Positions 20,721 to 31,751 of a stretch of DNA of 37,416 nt are shown piece by piece. Under the pieces are notes generated by a model. It was not told the origin of the DNA. It ran no database searches and saw only the letters and a list, made by a program, of their open reading frames with translations. Every line of letters starts with the position of its first letter. The stretch's first letter is position 1. The translations under genes and the position numbers were made by a program. The stretch is taken from assembly GCA_016800925.1 (NCBI GenBank), contig JABCPU010000578.1:1-37416 (forward strand). The letters are read 5' to 3'. The DNA comes from Suillus spraguei. Lineage: Eukaryota > Basidiomycota > Agaricomycetes > Boletales > Suillaceae.

Positions 20721-21609
20721 TCTGTGAAGTTCAACGTATCTAGGGATTGAGCGCTGAACACGCCATATCTGTGGCACTGTCGTTTAAAGAGCATAATTAT
20801 ACCTTATTAATTCTGTCATGTGATTGATGAAACTTAACATTCAAATTTAACGCATTGACCGCCGGGTATCCATTTATCACAGACGAGGTTGTTCAGGATT
20901 GCGAAAGTCATAGTAGGTCACAGTCTCAGTATCAGGCGAAGTTTTGATGCTCGCAAAAGTCGGAGTTAACCACACCCACGGCGGTTCACGATGCGGGGTT
21001 CAAATTTCGCTCATGGTATGATGATGCACGTGCATGATAATGTTAAGCAGGGTAAGTAATTGATTCACACAAATTGGACTTGGTTGCAACCTTTGACTCT
21101 TGTGACTCCAACAGTGGTTTGCTCGAACCCAGCTTGCTATCACATCAAAAGACTTGACGAGGATATCGGTGCAAGTTCCCCATGAAGGGACTTGTGCAAA
21201 ACCGTCGATAACCTGCTTTGCGACTTGAGCATGATAGCGTGCTGCCCAAGCGCTTCCGTCGAGGCCTTAGGCCTGCATCAAGTTTACAACTTAGAGTCAA
21301 TTATGAATTGAAATAATCGAAGCATACTGGATCCTGCCCTTGTCATTCCTCTTGACATCCGATGGGTGATACTTAATTCAGGATAGGAAAATGGATTTAG
21401 AGTCGAAGAAGAGCTATTTGACTGGCTAGCGCTGTCCCTTCCGATGAAGACGCTCGATGGGAAACACTCAAGCTCGGGAAAGATGAGTTTGAGGTCAATG
21501 ACGCAGCTCACATCGACCATACAAACGAACTTGAAATTTTGAAACTTGATTCGATACGGAACGGGCCAGCGCGATGTCACAAGCGTTCGACTTCTTGTAA
21601 GGCCAATTT
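20721..21609. other. Upstream region of DUF4238-A, with a block repeated elsewhere in the window
   Basis: About 20800-21055 matches 24128-24400 and, more weakly, 37135-37275. Shared words include TGTGATTGATGAAAC, GTCTCAGTAT and GGCGAAGTTTTG. 21055-21600 shows no recognisable gene; the 211-codon minus ORF at 21284-21919 runs through the LPMO 3' flank and has no family resemblance. Confidence 0.6.
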
Positions 21610-21965
21610 CACCGTGACTTATGGGGTGATTCACAGAGGCTCGGGCATTGTATTGTATATAGAAGGAAGACGAATTGATTGAGGGTGCTTTGACTAAGTC
21701 TGGACCTCCGCCAACCTGGGTTCCATAGGCATTACCAGGAGTCCTGACAACACCCATTCCAGATAAGAATCTACAAGGTATATATAAAGCAGAACGAACA
21801 TGCAACAGAGAGTTGCTCGCTCTGAAGGAGCCGACGTGAGAGTCAGTTGAAAAGATCATGTACATGGATAATGGAATCAATGATGTTGTGATGCGGCACG
21901 CAGTGTCACGAGGCGTCAAGCCTTATTGTATGATAATCATGAGAGAGGGGGACGTCTCGCCAGTT
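21610..21965. repeat. LPMO 3' flank, duplicated at 29600-29932
   Basis: Aligned by eye with 29600-29932: shared segments include TTTGACTAAGT, GGTATATATAAAGCAGAACG and TCAAGCCTT. It shows that the duplicated unit extends at least 350 bp beyond the LPMO stop codon. Confidence 0.75.
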
Positions 21966-21976
21966 AATATTCGCAT

Positions 21977-23072
21977 TTAGTGTGCACCGACGAGTCTCCG
22001 CTTGTGCCTCCGCTTGTTCCTGCTGTCTCGTGTGACAACATCCTCATTAGGGGAACGGCATGCACTGCCCTGTCGCCGTTGGACTTGGGTGGATGACGCA
22101 ATAATAGTAGAAGAAGAGCCGTTGGCGAAGGTTGATGTAGTCACTGCTGAGGAACACGATGCCGCGCCGGTGTTCACGAAGCTTGCGACAGGAGGGCCCG
22201 GGAACGTGTACCGAATGGGCGGGTTGAAGATCTGTGCGGCGATCAGTGATATGGATATGTTCGAACAAAAATCAAGCGAGAAAATGGCTCACGTTTGGCG
22301 TTAGGATACCAGGATCGTCATCAGAGTAACCACCAGGGAATGTGCACTCCTCACTCGACGTCGGGCCCTGAGTCTGGGAAAATTTGAAGTTGAATGCACG
22401 AAGGGTAAAACTGAGCGCTTCCTGGTATCATCCCATTTTGGAGGGAGATAATCTCCGAGCGAAGCAGGTAATTTCCTGGTGCGAGAGTGTTCGGGATCGT
22501 CACATTTGCGGGAACTCGAGACACTGCGGGACACATGAACGCAAGTATAGCAAAGTATGCACAGTACTAACTCCAGTTTGCTTGATACCAAATACTACTA
22601 TCCGCCTCGAGACCAAGTTCGGAGATCTTGAACCACTCGGCATTCGTCGAGTTGTATGTTAAGCAAGAACCATCGTACTTGGCCATGTAGTGCATTAGCG
22701 GGCCTACGTTAGCGGCCACTGCAAAATATCACTTGTCAATCTATGGCATTGTATGAAGTCACATACGTTATATGAGCCGTCTGTTGAGCCGACCCATAAA
22801 ATCTTAAGCTGGGAACCAGGGTTCGCATTTCCGACCAGAGAAGCAAACTGAGCGTCTGGCCCACAGTTAAGGAACGAATTGTTAGCACCCTCGACGGGAC
22901 TGTTCGTGTTGACGAGACGAATGATAGAAGGGGTAGGAGTTACCACATTCAAGTTATTGCCCATGTAGACGATGCCATCGATCGTCACCTGCTGTACAAA
23001 ACCATGAGCAGAGACGAGAGTGGGATGGCGAGGGCAGGGAGGAATTGGGCAAGTCTTCGAAACATCATGGAT
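21977..23072 (-). pseudogene. AA9 lytic polysaccharide monooxygenase pseudogene, copy A
   Basis: The sequence aligns with the intact copy at 30808-31751 over its whole length. Lesions: one C lost in the signal peptide (about 23040), so the ATG frame no longer reaches the mature HGFVQQV start; one base lost after exon 2's TGG CCG (about 22715), which destroys the second copper-ligand His; His of the SLH motif changed to Gln (SLQN, about 22440); 5 bp lost after QLQI (about 22380). The QFYPSC Tyr motif remains. Unlike copy B it keeps an 87-bp Ser/Thr-rich stretch (about 22090-22180) leading to a basic C-terminus (RNKRRHKRR) and stop near 21977. Confidence 0.88.
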
Positions 23073-23079
23073 GAACAAT

Positions 23080-24110
23080 GTCAGGAAAAGAGAAGAGATG
23101 CGAGGAAGGACGGAAGGAAAGGATAAATGTTCACATAAACAAAGTTGCCCAGAGAGAGCTCAACGTTTAAATAAGGAGTTCCCTGACTGTTGTGCATAGA
23201 CAATAGAGCTTTCTATATCACAGACCACCTGCGAGGACCATAAGAGGACGCATTTCAACAGTCTTTTTTATAGCGCTGTTCCATGGGCTGAATCAGAACA
23301 ACGGACAAAACGTAAGGCAGCTCATTTCATTGTATGATTCTCAATTGATTGAATGCTTACCGCTTATACGTGTTCCTCGCTTCCACCTTATCAATCAAAG
23401 CTGGAGGACGAGCAAGTTACGCGAGTTCCATTTTTTTCAAGTCACCGGATCAAGTCGGGCTTCTCAACATCCTGCCGGCGGCTTTATCTGTGGCGTTGAG
23501 AAAAGTTAAAGCCCACCTACCGTGCGGTATCACTTGAGCAAGTTTTGCCAGATAAAAATAGGCAAAAAAAATAAGCCACGAAGCAAATCCACAGGGAGAC
23601 GTGCACAGAGGAAATTCAACACCCAATTACCTGTTGCGCCTGATGTTGTCAGCACAGTTCTCCATGATTGACAAGGCTGGCCTCGAGTCTAGGGCAACTT
23701 GTTAAAACAACAAAATTCCTTGTCGATGTAGGCAGCTGGAATCTCGTGACGCGTCTCTAGCTGATTGTCTCCTTGAGCTGATTCATGCGCTCAAATGACG
23801 GTCAAACTCGAGGTGGACGCAGGTGAAGATATTGGTTTCTGGAGACATGCGAAGTCAGTTTTCAACCATTGTTTTTAATCAACACAGAACTCCACTCACT
23901 GAGTCTCGCTCGCTTTGTTCCTCCATCCTATGTGCCGCAAACTCGCCATCACACAAGCTGCATCAGGTCGCTCGTTCCTTTGATTTCATGGCGCATGTTG
24001 CTCTTGGCATCGCACACTAACGATGAAAGGAGGGCATACGTGGCACTTGGTGCTCAGAACCATGGTTGGTTCTCGTTCTCCGTGGTTCGGTCCATGGTTC
24101 TCACACCAGC
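23080..24110. repeat. LPMO upstream region, duplicated at 31752-32640
   Basis: Matches the promoter side of LPMO-B in long blocks, for example AAATAAGGAGTTC near 23170/31823, CAAGTTACGCGAGTTCCATTTTTTT near 23412/31992 (shared over about 25 bp) and the segment around TGTTGCGCCTGA. No ORF is shared, so this is conserved non-coding duplication. Confidence 0.78.
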
Positions 24111-24127
24111 CAGCCAGAACGCTGCGG

Positions 24128-24400
24128 TAATCGCGACATTGTACTACACCTTATTACATAAGTCGGTCGTGTGATTGATGAAACTCAACGTTGGAAATTC
24201 AAACTTTATTTTACCCAGTGACCGGTAACCGGGTACTGGGTATCCATTGATCTTTATTCAGGATTGCGAAGCCGTACTGGGTCACCGTCTCAGTATTAGG
24301 CGAAGTTTTGGTGCTTGCAAAAGCCAGGGAGTAAGACGCACAGCCACGCGGTTCACGAGCGGGTTCAAACTTCGCTCATGATGCATGTGCATGATAGCCC
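24128..24400. repeat. Orphan DUF4238 upstream block (third unit remnant)
   Basis: This is about 70-80% similar by eye to 20800-21055, the region upstream of DUF4238-A, yet no DUF4238 coding sequence follows it on either side. It sits right after the LPMO-A upstream region, where a DUF4238 gene would be expected if the unit order of copy B (LPMO then DUF4238) held. An inverted motif ACCCAGT...ACTGGGT (24213-24241) surrounds ACCGGT. Confidence 0.65.
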
Positions 24401-24573
24401 AAGCCGTGACTTGTTGATCACCATGATGCCATCTCACACCCTGATTCTCCCTCTGGATACATCATCGGACAATGCACAATATCGCAGGTCAAACTGCTGA
24501 GTGATTGTCAAGTACCAGTGCGTACTTGCCATTATTTGTGTTTCTCCCTTCTGTTGATGCATCTGTTAAACTC

Positions 24574-24660
24574 AGAAGTGGGTTCCGGACGACAGTGACC
24601 GATATTCGAAGTACTGGTCGTTCGAAGAGGTGCCCGACCCGGAGATAGCTGTTTCGGAAT
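24574..24660 (+). pseudogene. Last-exon fragment of a beta-trefoil-like gene
   Basis: The plus-strand reading PDDSDRYSKYWSFEEV parallels the C-terminus PAPDSNKKYWTFENVE of the gene at 28512-29125. The frame then runs on for about 40 codons without the expected stop. No upstream exons were recognised. Confidence 0.5.
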
Positions 24661-25674
24661 ACAAGGAGACCTATTGTATTTGTATATTGAAGTCCCTTGT
24701 GCTCTATCGGGACTGCTTTTTTGCCGGTCCTCAAACCGCGCTCAGCAGCTCGTGAAAACCTGTTAGCAGGCAGTGGGCGAGTTGTATCATCTCGGCACGT
24801 GACACAGCCTGCTTCCGTCATACTTATCGTTGGTTCACTGCTTTTTGTCTTTTAATTGTGTTTTTGTTGCAGATATAATCGAATCAAATATGTTTTCTGT
24901 CGCCGCGGATTGACAGCAGATGGACACAAAGGATAGTCAGGGAACTTTTGACTATGAGGATCAATGCAAAGCTGCAGGGCTCCATTTCCCAATCAGCCAT
25001 TGCAGTCGTGCTTGTGGTTGTACGTCATCCAATTTGTAGGTTGACTTAACTGACCCACGAGTGCTTAAGTATCCATGTTGGGTCTAGTGTCCCTAAGCAA
25101 ACCTTAGGCGGATGAAGATAGTCGCTCTTTCCCTATCGAGGGTTTTGTAATAGGCACGGTGCTCTTGTTATGCTTTTGCTTGTTTTTTGCTGGCTCACGG
25201 ATTATGGACCTCGAAGTACTCGAAGAAAGGTTTCATTGAATCTTTCTTATTTAACATCAATTAACCTTGACGTACTGGGGGACGGGACAAGCACCACCAG
25301 TTTGGTCAGGATGTCAAAGAACCTTCTCGCTTGCCCGAGCTCGGTTCCGATCTATAGGGCAAACAAAAATTTACCTCAAGTTTAATTTCAGATATAATTC
25401 AAGAGAGTTACCGTGAACTTCCTTGTGATCACGTAAAGTACAAATGCCTCGCAGGCTGTGGCTTAGCGAGCTTAGCATCGTTCACGTTGTGAGCACAGCT
25501 GTCATTAAGCCTAATCCGACTTCCACTCCTTTTCGCCATTATGAATATATGTTTATAAGCAGTGAGTTTTCACTGGTCTGACTCCCTACATAAGTTTTTT
25601 TTTCCTCAGGATCAGCGGTACCACTTGCACTTCTATTCACAGCGCAACTGTTTGGTCTACGAGTCACGCTGACA
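24661..25674. other. Spacer upstream of the DUF6533 gene
   Basis: No supported gene. The last 150 bp before the ATG include TATA-like sequence (ATGAATATATGTTTATAAGC, about 25541-25560). Confidence 0.4.
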
Positions 25675-27630
25675 ATGTCGGTCCCAGTGAATGCTGAAAT
25701 CATCAGTGAGGCACTGGAATCGTAAGTGCCATGTCCTATCCCATGCTATGTCCCTCGTTTCCTAAACCTTTCTACCAGTTCTCAAGCTGTTGTGGGTTAT
25801 TTTAAGTATACAATACAATGCTGCAGGTTGAGGAGACATCTAAAGGCTGTTGGCGCCCTTGGTTTCACAATCCTAGTATGGGATCATGCGATCACTTTTG
25901 CGGACGAGGTCTGTCTTCGCTATTTTGTTGGCCATTGGCTGACCCACCACAGGTGGAGATCATATGGGGTCGTCCAAAGAAACTCTGTAAGCTTGTCTAT
26001 ATATATTTTTGCTTTGTGGTGACGTCAAATTTCAGTAACGTTCTTATTCTTGCTTGTACGTTGGTGGCCAGGAACTGATGCTTCCTGCCTGACTTGAGTG
26101 TAGAATCGGTACCTCACACCCATTGGTTTCATCGTGAACCTTGTTGGTAAGTCCGAACACCTGTCGTATCGAACAGTCAGTGACAATTCAATTATCATGA
26201 AGCACATAGCCTGCCTTCTTGGTCGTTTATAGTCAGGTTTTTCTGTCTTTCTCCGATGAAGACAATCTAACGCGAAATGTAGAAGTAAGACACCCAATTC
26301 TAAACTTCAATGCATTGTGACAAGTGCATAGATGTCGGCATTTTGTTCGGTACGAGGGGGCTATGACGGCAATTGGGATTCAAGTTGTGGGACTGATGAT
26401 GTTCCTGCGGTGAGTTCTCGATTGAAATGTACCAGTAATCACCATGCACATATCCTGAATCCTATCCGTCAGCGTGCGAGCTATGTACTGCAATAATAGA
26501 TATGTTACGATCCTTGTGGCATCATTATTTCTTGTTTGGGTAGCAGTTGGCGCTTGGCTGTTATCTCATGGCATGGGTGAGTGCCGAAGTCATTTACTGT
26601 GTAATTCAGGTTCAGCTCATCTGTTGATCAGCTGTTCACAGCTCTCCTTTTATGCACCGTGAAGCTATCTATCTGGACGCTTCTTATCTCATCTACTCAT
26701 GGTTTTCATACAGCCTGTCGCATGGAGTTCTCTGATCGTGTGTATGTTATCCATGTTTTTTAGCGAGTAGAATACTGAAAACGAATATAGAGGGAGCTTT
26801 GCATCTGCATGGGCATGGGTCCCTCTTTGCTATGACACAGTCATCTTTGCCTTGACTTTGAGCCGAACATTGCCCTCGATACAAAATAAGGAGGCAGGGC
26901 ATATCGTCCACACACTATTCACAGATGGTGTTTTATTCTACAGGTACGCCCCTGGATCGAACAATTGCGGACTTTTATATATGATTTGATTTAATAGTGT
27001 AATGTGTGCCATAAACCTCATCTTTACCATTATGATCGTGAGGGCTCCGTCAGGTTTGAAGAACATTACGGGACAGTACGTCTTCTATGTGTCATGTGCA
27101 TAGTTGACTGACATCCCCTGAAACTGAAATTATTCTTTTCAGACTTGAACTTATGTAAGTGTGGTCAATCGGTGGATCTGGGAGCTGATTTCCGAATATC
27201 CTTGGATAAATTTTGCAGATTAACGGTCAGTTCGATTTACGCAGATTATGAATTCCTGTTCCATCTTATCCTCGGCCTATATAAGGTCACAATGATGTCA
27301 CGCATCACCCTCAGCTTAAAGAAGGAGGGCACACGTAACTCTGCACCACTCGACATACATCTCAGAAGCAAATTCCCAGTCTGTTTCGGTTTTCAAAAGC
27401 CCGTCCAAGATATCACGAAGCTACAATCACCAACTCCTAGCTCCCGCACTTCTCCAATGAGAACAGAATTGTTCGAAACGCAAGGTCATGCGGGAGCTCT
27501 TGATGGTGATGTATCCTCTCAAGGACAGCGAGACAGCGAAGTTTGTGCCTCCTTCACCTGCCCAGCAGTGACTGCTACATTCCGCCCTGCGGACGATGAA
27601 TACAGTCGGCACCAGGAGGCAATAGTTTGA
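25675..27630 (+). CDS. DUF6533-family multi-pass membrane protein
   Basis: Thirteen exons were traced: 25675-25721, 25827-25908, 25953-26018, 26104-26146, 26203-26236, 26332-26409, 26473-26576, 26714-26741, 26791-26943, 26998-27075, 27143-27154, 27219-27225, 27286-27630. They sum to 1077 nt (358 residues) in one frame. The product begins with the DUF6533 pattern (WDHAITFADE, VEIIWGR, NRYLTPIGFI), then CRHFVRYEGAMTAIGIQVVGLMMFLR, RAMYCNNRYVTILVASLFLVWVAV and WAWVPLCYDTVIFALTLSRT. The MMSRITLSLKK motif precedes a hydrophilic tail of about 100 residues. Six to seven hydrophobic helices are likely, with a cytoplasmic-type C-terminus. Such genes are very abundant in mushrooms and their function is unknown. 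Exons of 12 and 7 nt are unusual but are needed to give the conserved LELxLTVxMMSRI join. Confidence 0.8.
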
Positions 27631-28511
27631 ATAAATATAGTCATAGACAGTGACAGACTACTTGCAAAGTACGTTATTCAAGTGGTCGATGATATATTCA
27701 TTTAACCACAGATGGTCAAACAGACCTCAGATGTTGTGCTACTACCAATCGCCATGTCTATCTTCGCCCCTCGTGGCTAATTGAAAAATAATACAGTTGA
27801 AATTCTCGAATTCTCCTTTGTTTGATAACAGGCTGTTATAAGTTTTACAGTATACACAGTACTCGTAACATCACATCACTATCAGTATCCGTGACGGTTC
27901 CTAATATACAAAAAGTTTATGACACCTCGACATCGGCGTCGAAAAAATCGGGTATGTGTAAGTAGAGCACCTAGATGTTTTGTAACAAATTTGCTTTGAT
28001 ACGATATGGCGACAGGCCGACGATGTGTTTGTCATTCGGGTGCAGTGTTGGGAGGCAAGAGGCATGGCGTAGCCTTAGACTCCAAGTGTCAGCGTTGGGC
28101 ACCAGGATGGTTAAATCTTTAAGTACGAATCCCATTGACTATTAGGACAATTTTAGCAACAGTCAAGCGGGGCCCTTTTGTTTTTCGAGCTGCACAAAAA
28201 ACAGCGGTAAGGGGAACAATGAATTCCAGCCAGGTCTGTCATATGATAAGCTATAAAAGTAGTTGCAAGGAATAACCGGAGGTCCTTTATAAAGAACTTA
28301 TCCCCAACGAATCCGGTGTCTGATCAGTGCCCGAATCTAAGTGATCCCACGACCAATTGCTCAGACGGAGGGTGATGCTGACTTGGGCCTATCTGGAACC
28401 AGTAATAGAGCTTTCAGCCGGGTATAAAGGTCGCAGCGTACCCTCAAGCTGTCGTCAGCCTCTATCAACAACCCTCTCTCAATCAATACTCAATAGAATC
28501 TTCAATCAACA
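27631..28511. other. Intergenic region and promoter of the beta-trefoil-like gene
   Basis: No gene recognised. A TATA box (GGGTATAAAGG, about 28421-28431) lies about 85 bp before the ATG, followed by a CT-rich leader (CAACCCTCTCTCAATC), a typical strong fungal promoter arrangement. Confidence 0.5.
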
Positions 28512-29125
28512 ATGAGCAATATGATCCCCCCTGGAAACTACAGGATTTCCAATGTCCGGTATCCAAACCGGTACGTTTGCATGTCAGGAAATAAGGAATT
28601 TGTTGCCAACGACGCTGGTAATATCGTACGTGTGCATCATCACAGCGGGGTGCTTCCTGTGCTCATCAATGTCCGTAGATCCAAGTGATAGTCACAGACC
28701 AGGTTCAGCATCTTGTGAATCTATTTGATACTGTGACAAGTGTGTACATTGGGGTCGACAAGGAGGTTGAGCTATCTGGCGTCGACAGATGCAAGGTTGC
28801 TAACAGCGTGAGATCATAGGATAACAAAGTCAAAGGTTACCCTGCTCCCCGAGTGCTCCAGTTGTCCAGCGACGACGGCAAGAAATTTGAGTGAGTGCAG
28901 TCTTCGGTCCCCATTGTATCGAAAATTCAATTATCACCTTTATCCGCAGGATCCATGCAAAGGATGAAAACAATGTGTGGGTTCTCAACGATGATGGAAA
29001 TTGGACCTACGTTTGTTTTCATCGCTGATCTTTTGGCTTTTTTTTGACCATCATCACTCCAGATCGTCCTTGAGCCAGCTCCCGACTCGAACAAGAAGTA
29101 CTGGACGTTCGAAAATGTGGAATAA
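28512..29125 (+). CDS. Small beta-trefoil-like (mushroom lectin / protease-inhibitor type) protein with an in-frame TAG
   Basis: Exons: 28512-28625, 28679-28890, 28950-29010, 29063-29125 (450 nt). The protein starts MSNMIPPGNYRISNV, with the PPGxYxIxNV opening common to small cytosolic beta-trefoil proteins of mushrooms (ricin-B-like lectins and cysteine/serine protease inhibitors). It ends KKYWTFENVE. No signal peptide. The reading frame contains TAG at 28817-28819 between VANSVRS and DNKVKGY. An alternative is an intron 28741-28819 (GTGTAC...CATAG, with a CTAAC branch-like motif) that would remove the stop but also about 26 residues that look like fold-forming strands. The gene is thus either recently inactivated or spliced differently. 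Family assignment is by general pattern only. Confidence 0.55.
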
Positions 29126-29599
29126 GTATTTCGAAATTCAAGGAGACCGAGTAGCAGCTGACAGCTGCTATTGGTCTGAACCGGCTGCATGGGAGAATAT
29201 TTGTATGATTAGCGCATGGTCGTGATGTATACAAGATGTATCTGTGACTTTCCGTGGCTGGACAGCGGGTTGTGTTTGCCTGTCAGAGATGGGCCACCTC
29301 TACCAATTTACCTTGGTGTTATTGTTATCTCCTCTCTGTCTTTGCCATCACCCATGTCTTCCCCTCACTCGGCTCAGCGGGTAATAGCTGACTTCACACA
29401 AGTCGCGCTTGATTGTGCAATACCGCACCATGCAACCGGCAAGATGATGTTAACCTCACTGGATCAGTCACTGGTCCTCCCCATGGGGATGACTTGGGTG
29501 TCACCATCCATGTCACCTGCTTCAACAAAGCACAGCATAAAATAATGTACAACGTACAATAATGAGGGTATAATAATGCCACTAGTTTGATCCAGGGGA
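29126..29599. other. Spacer with no recognised gene
   Basis: No supported ORF. It lies between the beta-trefoil-like gene and the duplicated LPMO 3' flank. Confidence 0.4.
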
Positions 29600-29932
29600 G
29601 GCCGACTTCATCATGACTTGTGGGGTCACTTACAGAGACTGGGGTATCGTATTATACATAAATGCAAGGAACGAAGACAGATTGATCAAGGGTGTTGCGA
29701 ATGTCAGTGCTTTGACTAAGTTTGGGCCTCTGCTAACCTGGGTTCAATGGGTATTATCAAGGTCCTGACAAGACCCATTCCCTACAGGGTATATATAAAG
29801 CAGAACGCACATGCAGTAGAAAGTAGCCCGCTTCAAAGGAGCCGAAATGAGAGTGAGTTGAAAAGATCGTGTTAGATACATAAGGCACGCAGTACCACGA
29901 GTCAAGCCTTGTTCTATGATAATTATGAGGGA
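29600..29932. repeat. LPMO 3' flank, copy B, split by a LINE insertion
   Basis: Matches 21610-21965. The match breaks at 29932 and resumes at 30681, where it continues into the LPMO-B 3' end, so the intervening 748 bp are an insertion. Confidence 0.78.
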
Positions 29933-30680
29933 AGGCAAATCTCCATCGCCCAAACGTCCGTTTTGTTCAAACATCAACGACATAGCCCCACATTTCCTCC
30001 TTGACTGCCCACACTATCGCAGGGAATGGCATATAAGCACTAGGTCGTAACGCCATGTCCCTATCCTATCTCCTCTCAGATCCCTCCGCAACTCCTCACA
30101 TTATCTACTTCGTTAACTCCACAAAGCGTTTGAATAAGACCTTCGGCAAAGTACCTCTGCCACGCAAACCACCAGACTGACATAGCTCCGTAAATTTGTA
30201 GAACACTTGAACATACCGCTACTGCAAATCATCGCATCAATCTCCCATCCCACGTACCAACACTATGTACACCATGTACACCACCTGTACACCACCAACC
30301 ACCACCACTACATGGAATCACCTCGCCGCTCCCGGCGCATGTCAAGCACAAAGTATCGGCCACTCCTTCTACCCCAAGGACCATCCTATTACTATATGCT
30401 TGCGCCACGAATTCCTGTACCAACCAGCACCATGCGGCCGAGTACGTGTTAAGCTGCACATACGATAGACCAATCACCACGTATACAAAGTTGAAAGTCA
30501 TTTCATGCATCGAACAGCGCGTCTAAAACGCCCGGCGGAAACGGCAGACTTGGGGTATGCCTCACATCAGGGCATTCGCGTGTTCGGAGATGCACACGGA
30601 ACACTAGGGTCCCTTATACTAGATCGTAATGTCCTACATAGAGTATTACTCTGCAAAGGACAGAAATTGGAATAAATAAA
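29933..30680 (+). mobile_element. 5'-truncated LINE insertion with A-rich tail and target duplication
   Basis: The insert begins inside ORF2: about 29937-30035 reads PKRPFCSNINDIAPHFLLDCPHYRREW, split here as CSNIND then HFLLDCPHY, the Cys/His tail motif of non-LTR retrotransposons. After a frameshift near 30045 it ends at TGA 30178-30180. About 500 bp of 3' UTR follow and end in AATAAATAAA. The insert is flanked by AATTATGAGGGA (29921-29932) and AATCATGAGGGA (30681-30692), a 12-bp target duplication with one mismatch. The allelic-like copy A (near 21935) has a single uninterrupted version of the site. Confidence 0.82.
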
Positions 30681-30807
30681 AATCATGAGGGAGAGAGACG
30701 TCTCGCCAGTCAATATTCGCATTTGGTGCACACTGACGAGTCTCCGCTTGTGCTTCCGCTTGTTCCTGCTGTCTCGCTTGACAATATCCTCAATGGTGGA
30801 ACGATCA

Positions 30808-31751
30808 CTACGCATGCACTGCCCTGTCGCCGTTGGACTCGGGGGTGGACATTACGAAACTTGCGACAGGAGGGCCAGGGAATATGTACTCATAGGGCGT
30901 GTTGAAGATCTGTGCGGTGATCAATGGTTAATTCATACAAGAATCAAGCGAGAAAATGGCTCACGTTTGGTATTAGGATACCAGGATCATCATCAGAATA
31001 ACCACCAGGGAATGTGCACTCCTCACTCGACATCGGACCCTCAGTCTGGGAACCGCCAATTTGAAGTTGAATGCACGAAGGGTAAAACTGAGCGCCTCCT
31101 AGTGTCATCGCATTATGAAGGGAGATGATCTCCGACCGAAGCAGGTAATTTCCTGGTGCGAGAGTGTTCGGGATCGTCACATTTGCGGGAACTCCAGACA
31201 CTGCGGGACACATGAGCACAAGTACAGCAAAGTATGCACAGTACTAACTCAAGTTTGCTTGATACCAGGTACTGCCATCCGCCTCGAAACCGAGTTCGGA
31301 TATCTTGAACCACTCAGCATTCGTCGAGTCGTATGTTAAGCAAGAACCGTCGCACTCGGCCATGTAGTGCATTATTGGGCCTGTGTCATGCGGCCACTGC
31401 AGACTGATGATCACTTGTCGATCTATGGCATTGTATGAAGTCACGTACGTTGCATGATCCGTCTATTTCTCCGACCCATAAAATTTCAAGCTGAGAGCCA
31501 GGGTTTGCATTTCCGACCAGAGAAGCAAACTGAGCGTCTTGTCCACAATTAAGGAACGGGTTGTTAGCACCCTGGACGGGACTGTTCGTGTTGACAAGGC
31601 GGATGATAGAAGGGGCAGGGGTTTCCACATTCAATTTATTGCCCATGTAGACGGTGCCATCGATCGTCACCTGCTGTACAAAACCATGAGCTGAGACGAG
31701 AGTGGGGATGGCGAGGGCAAGGAGGAATTGGGCAAGTCTTCGAAACATCAT
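30808..31751 (-). CDS. AA9 lytic polysaccharide monooxygenase, copy B, catalytic domain intact
   Basis: Copper enzyme that oxidatively cleaves cellulose-type polysaccharides outside the cell. Exons: 31751-31449, 31396-31249, 31200-30965, 30909-30808 (789 nt, 262 residues), all introns GT...AG, 44-55 bp. A signal peptide of 21 residues ends VSA, followed by the N-terminal ligand His22 (HGFVQQV). The second ligand is His104 (WPHDTGP). His179 (SLH), Gln188 and axial Tyr190 (AQFYPSC) show the exact H-9-Q-2-Y spacing of AA9. No cellulose-binding module. The C-terminus is shortened: an 87-bp Ser/Thr-rich segment present in copy A is deleted and the new frame stops at 30808, leaving the basic tail unread. 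The start is the first of two adjacent ATGs. A TTATTTAAG box lies about 75 bp upstream. Confidence 0.92.

Noticed and set aside
20935..21012. tRNA- or SINE-like sequence: GCGAAGT pairing with ATTTCGC about 70 bp away and a GGGTTCAAA word resembling a B box
   Set aside because: The TTCAA would fall at the junction with the acceptor stem instead of in a T-loop, there is no A box or anticodon arm, and the arms are not conserved in the copy at 24300.
21284..21919. 211-codon minus-strand ORF
   Set aside because: It lies mostly in the duplicated LPMO 3' flank, is not kept open in copy B, and shows no recognisable motif.
28025..28060. Short match (GTTGGGAGGCAAGAG) to the LINE tail at about 17720
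   Set aside because: Only about 15 bp, with no coding similarity on either side; likely chance or an unresolvable scrap.
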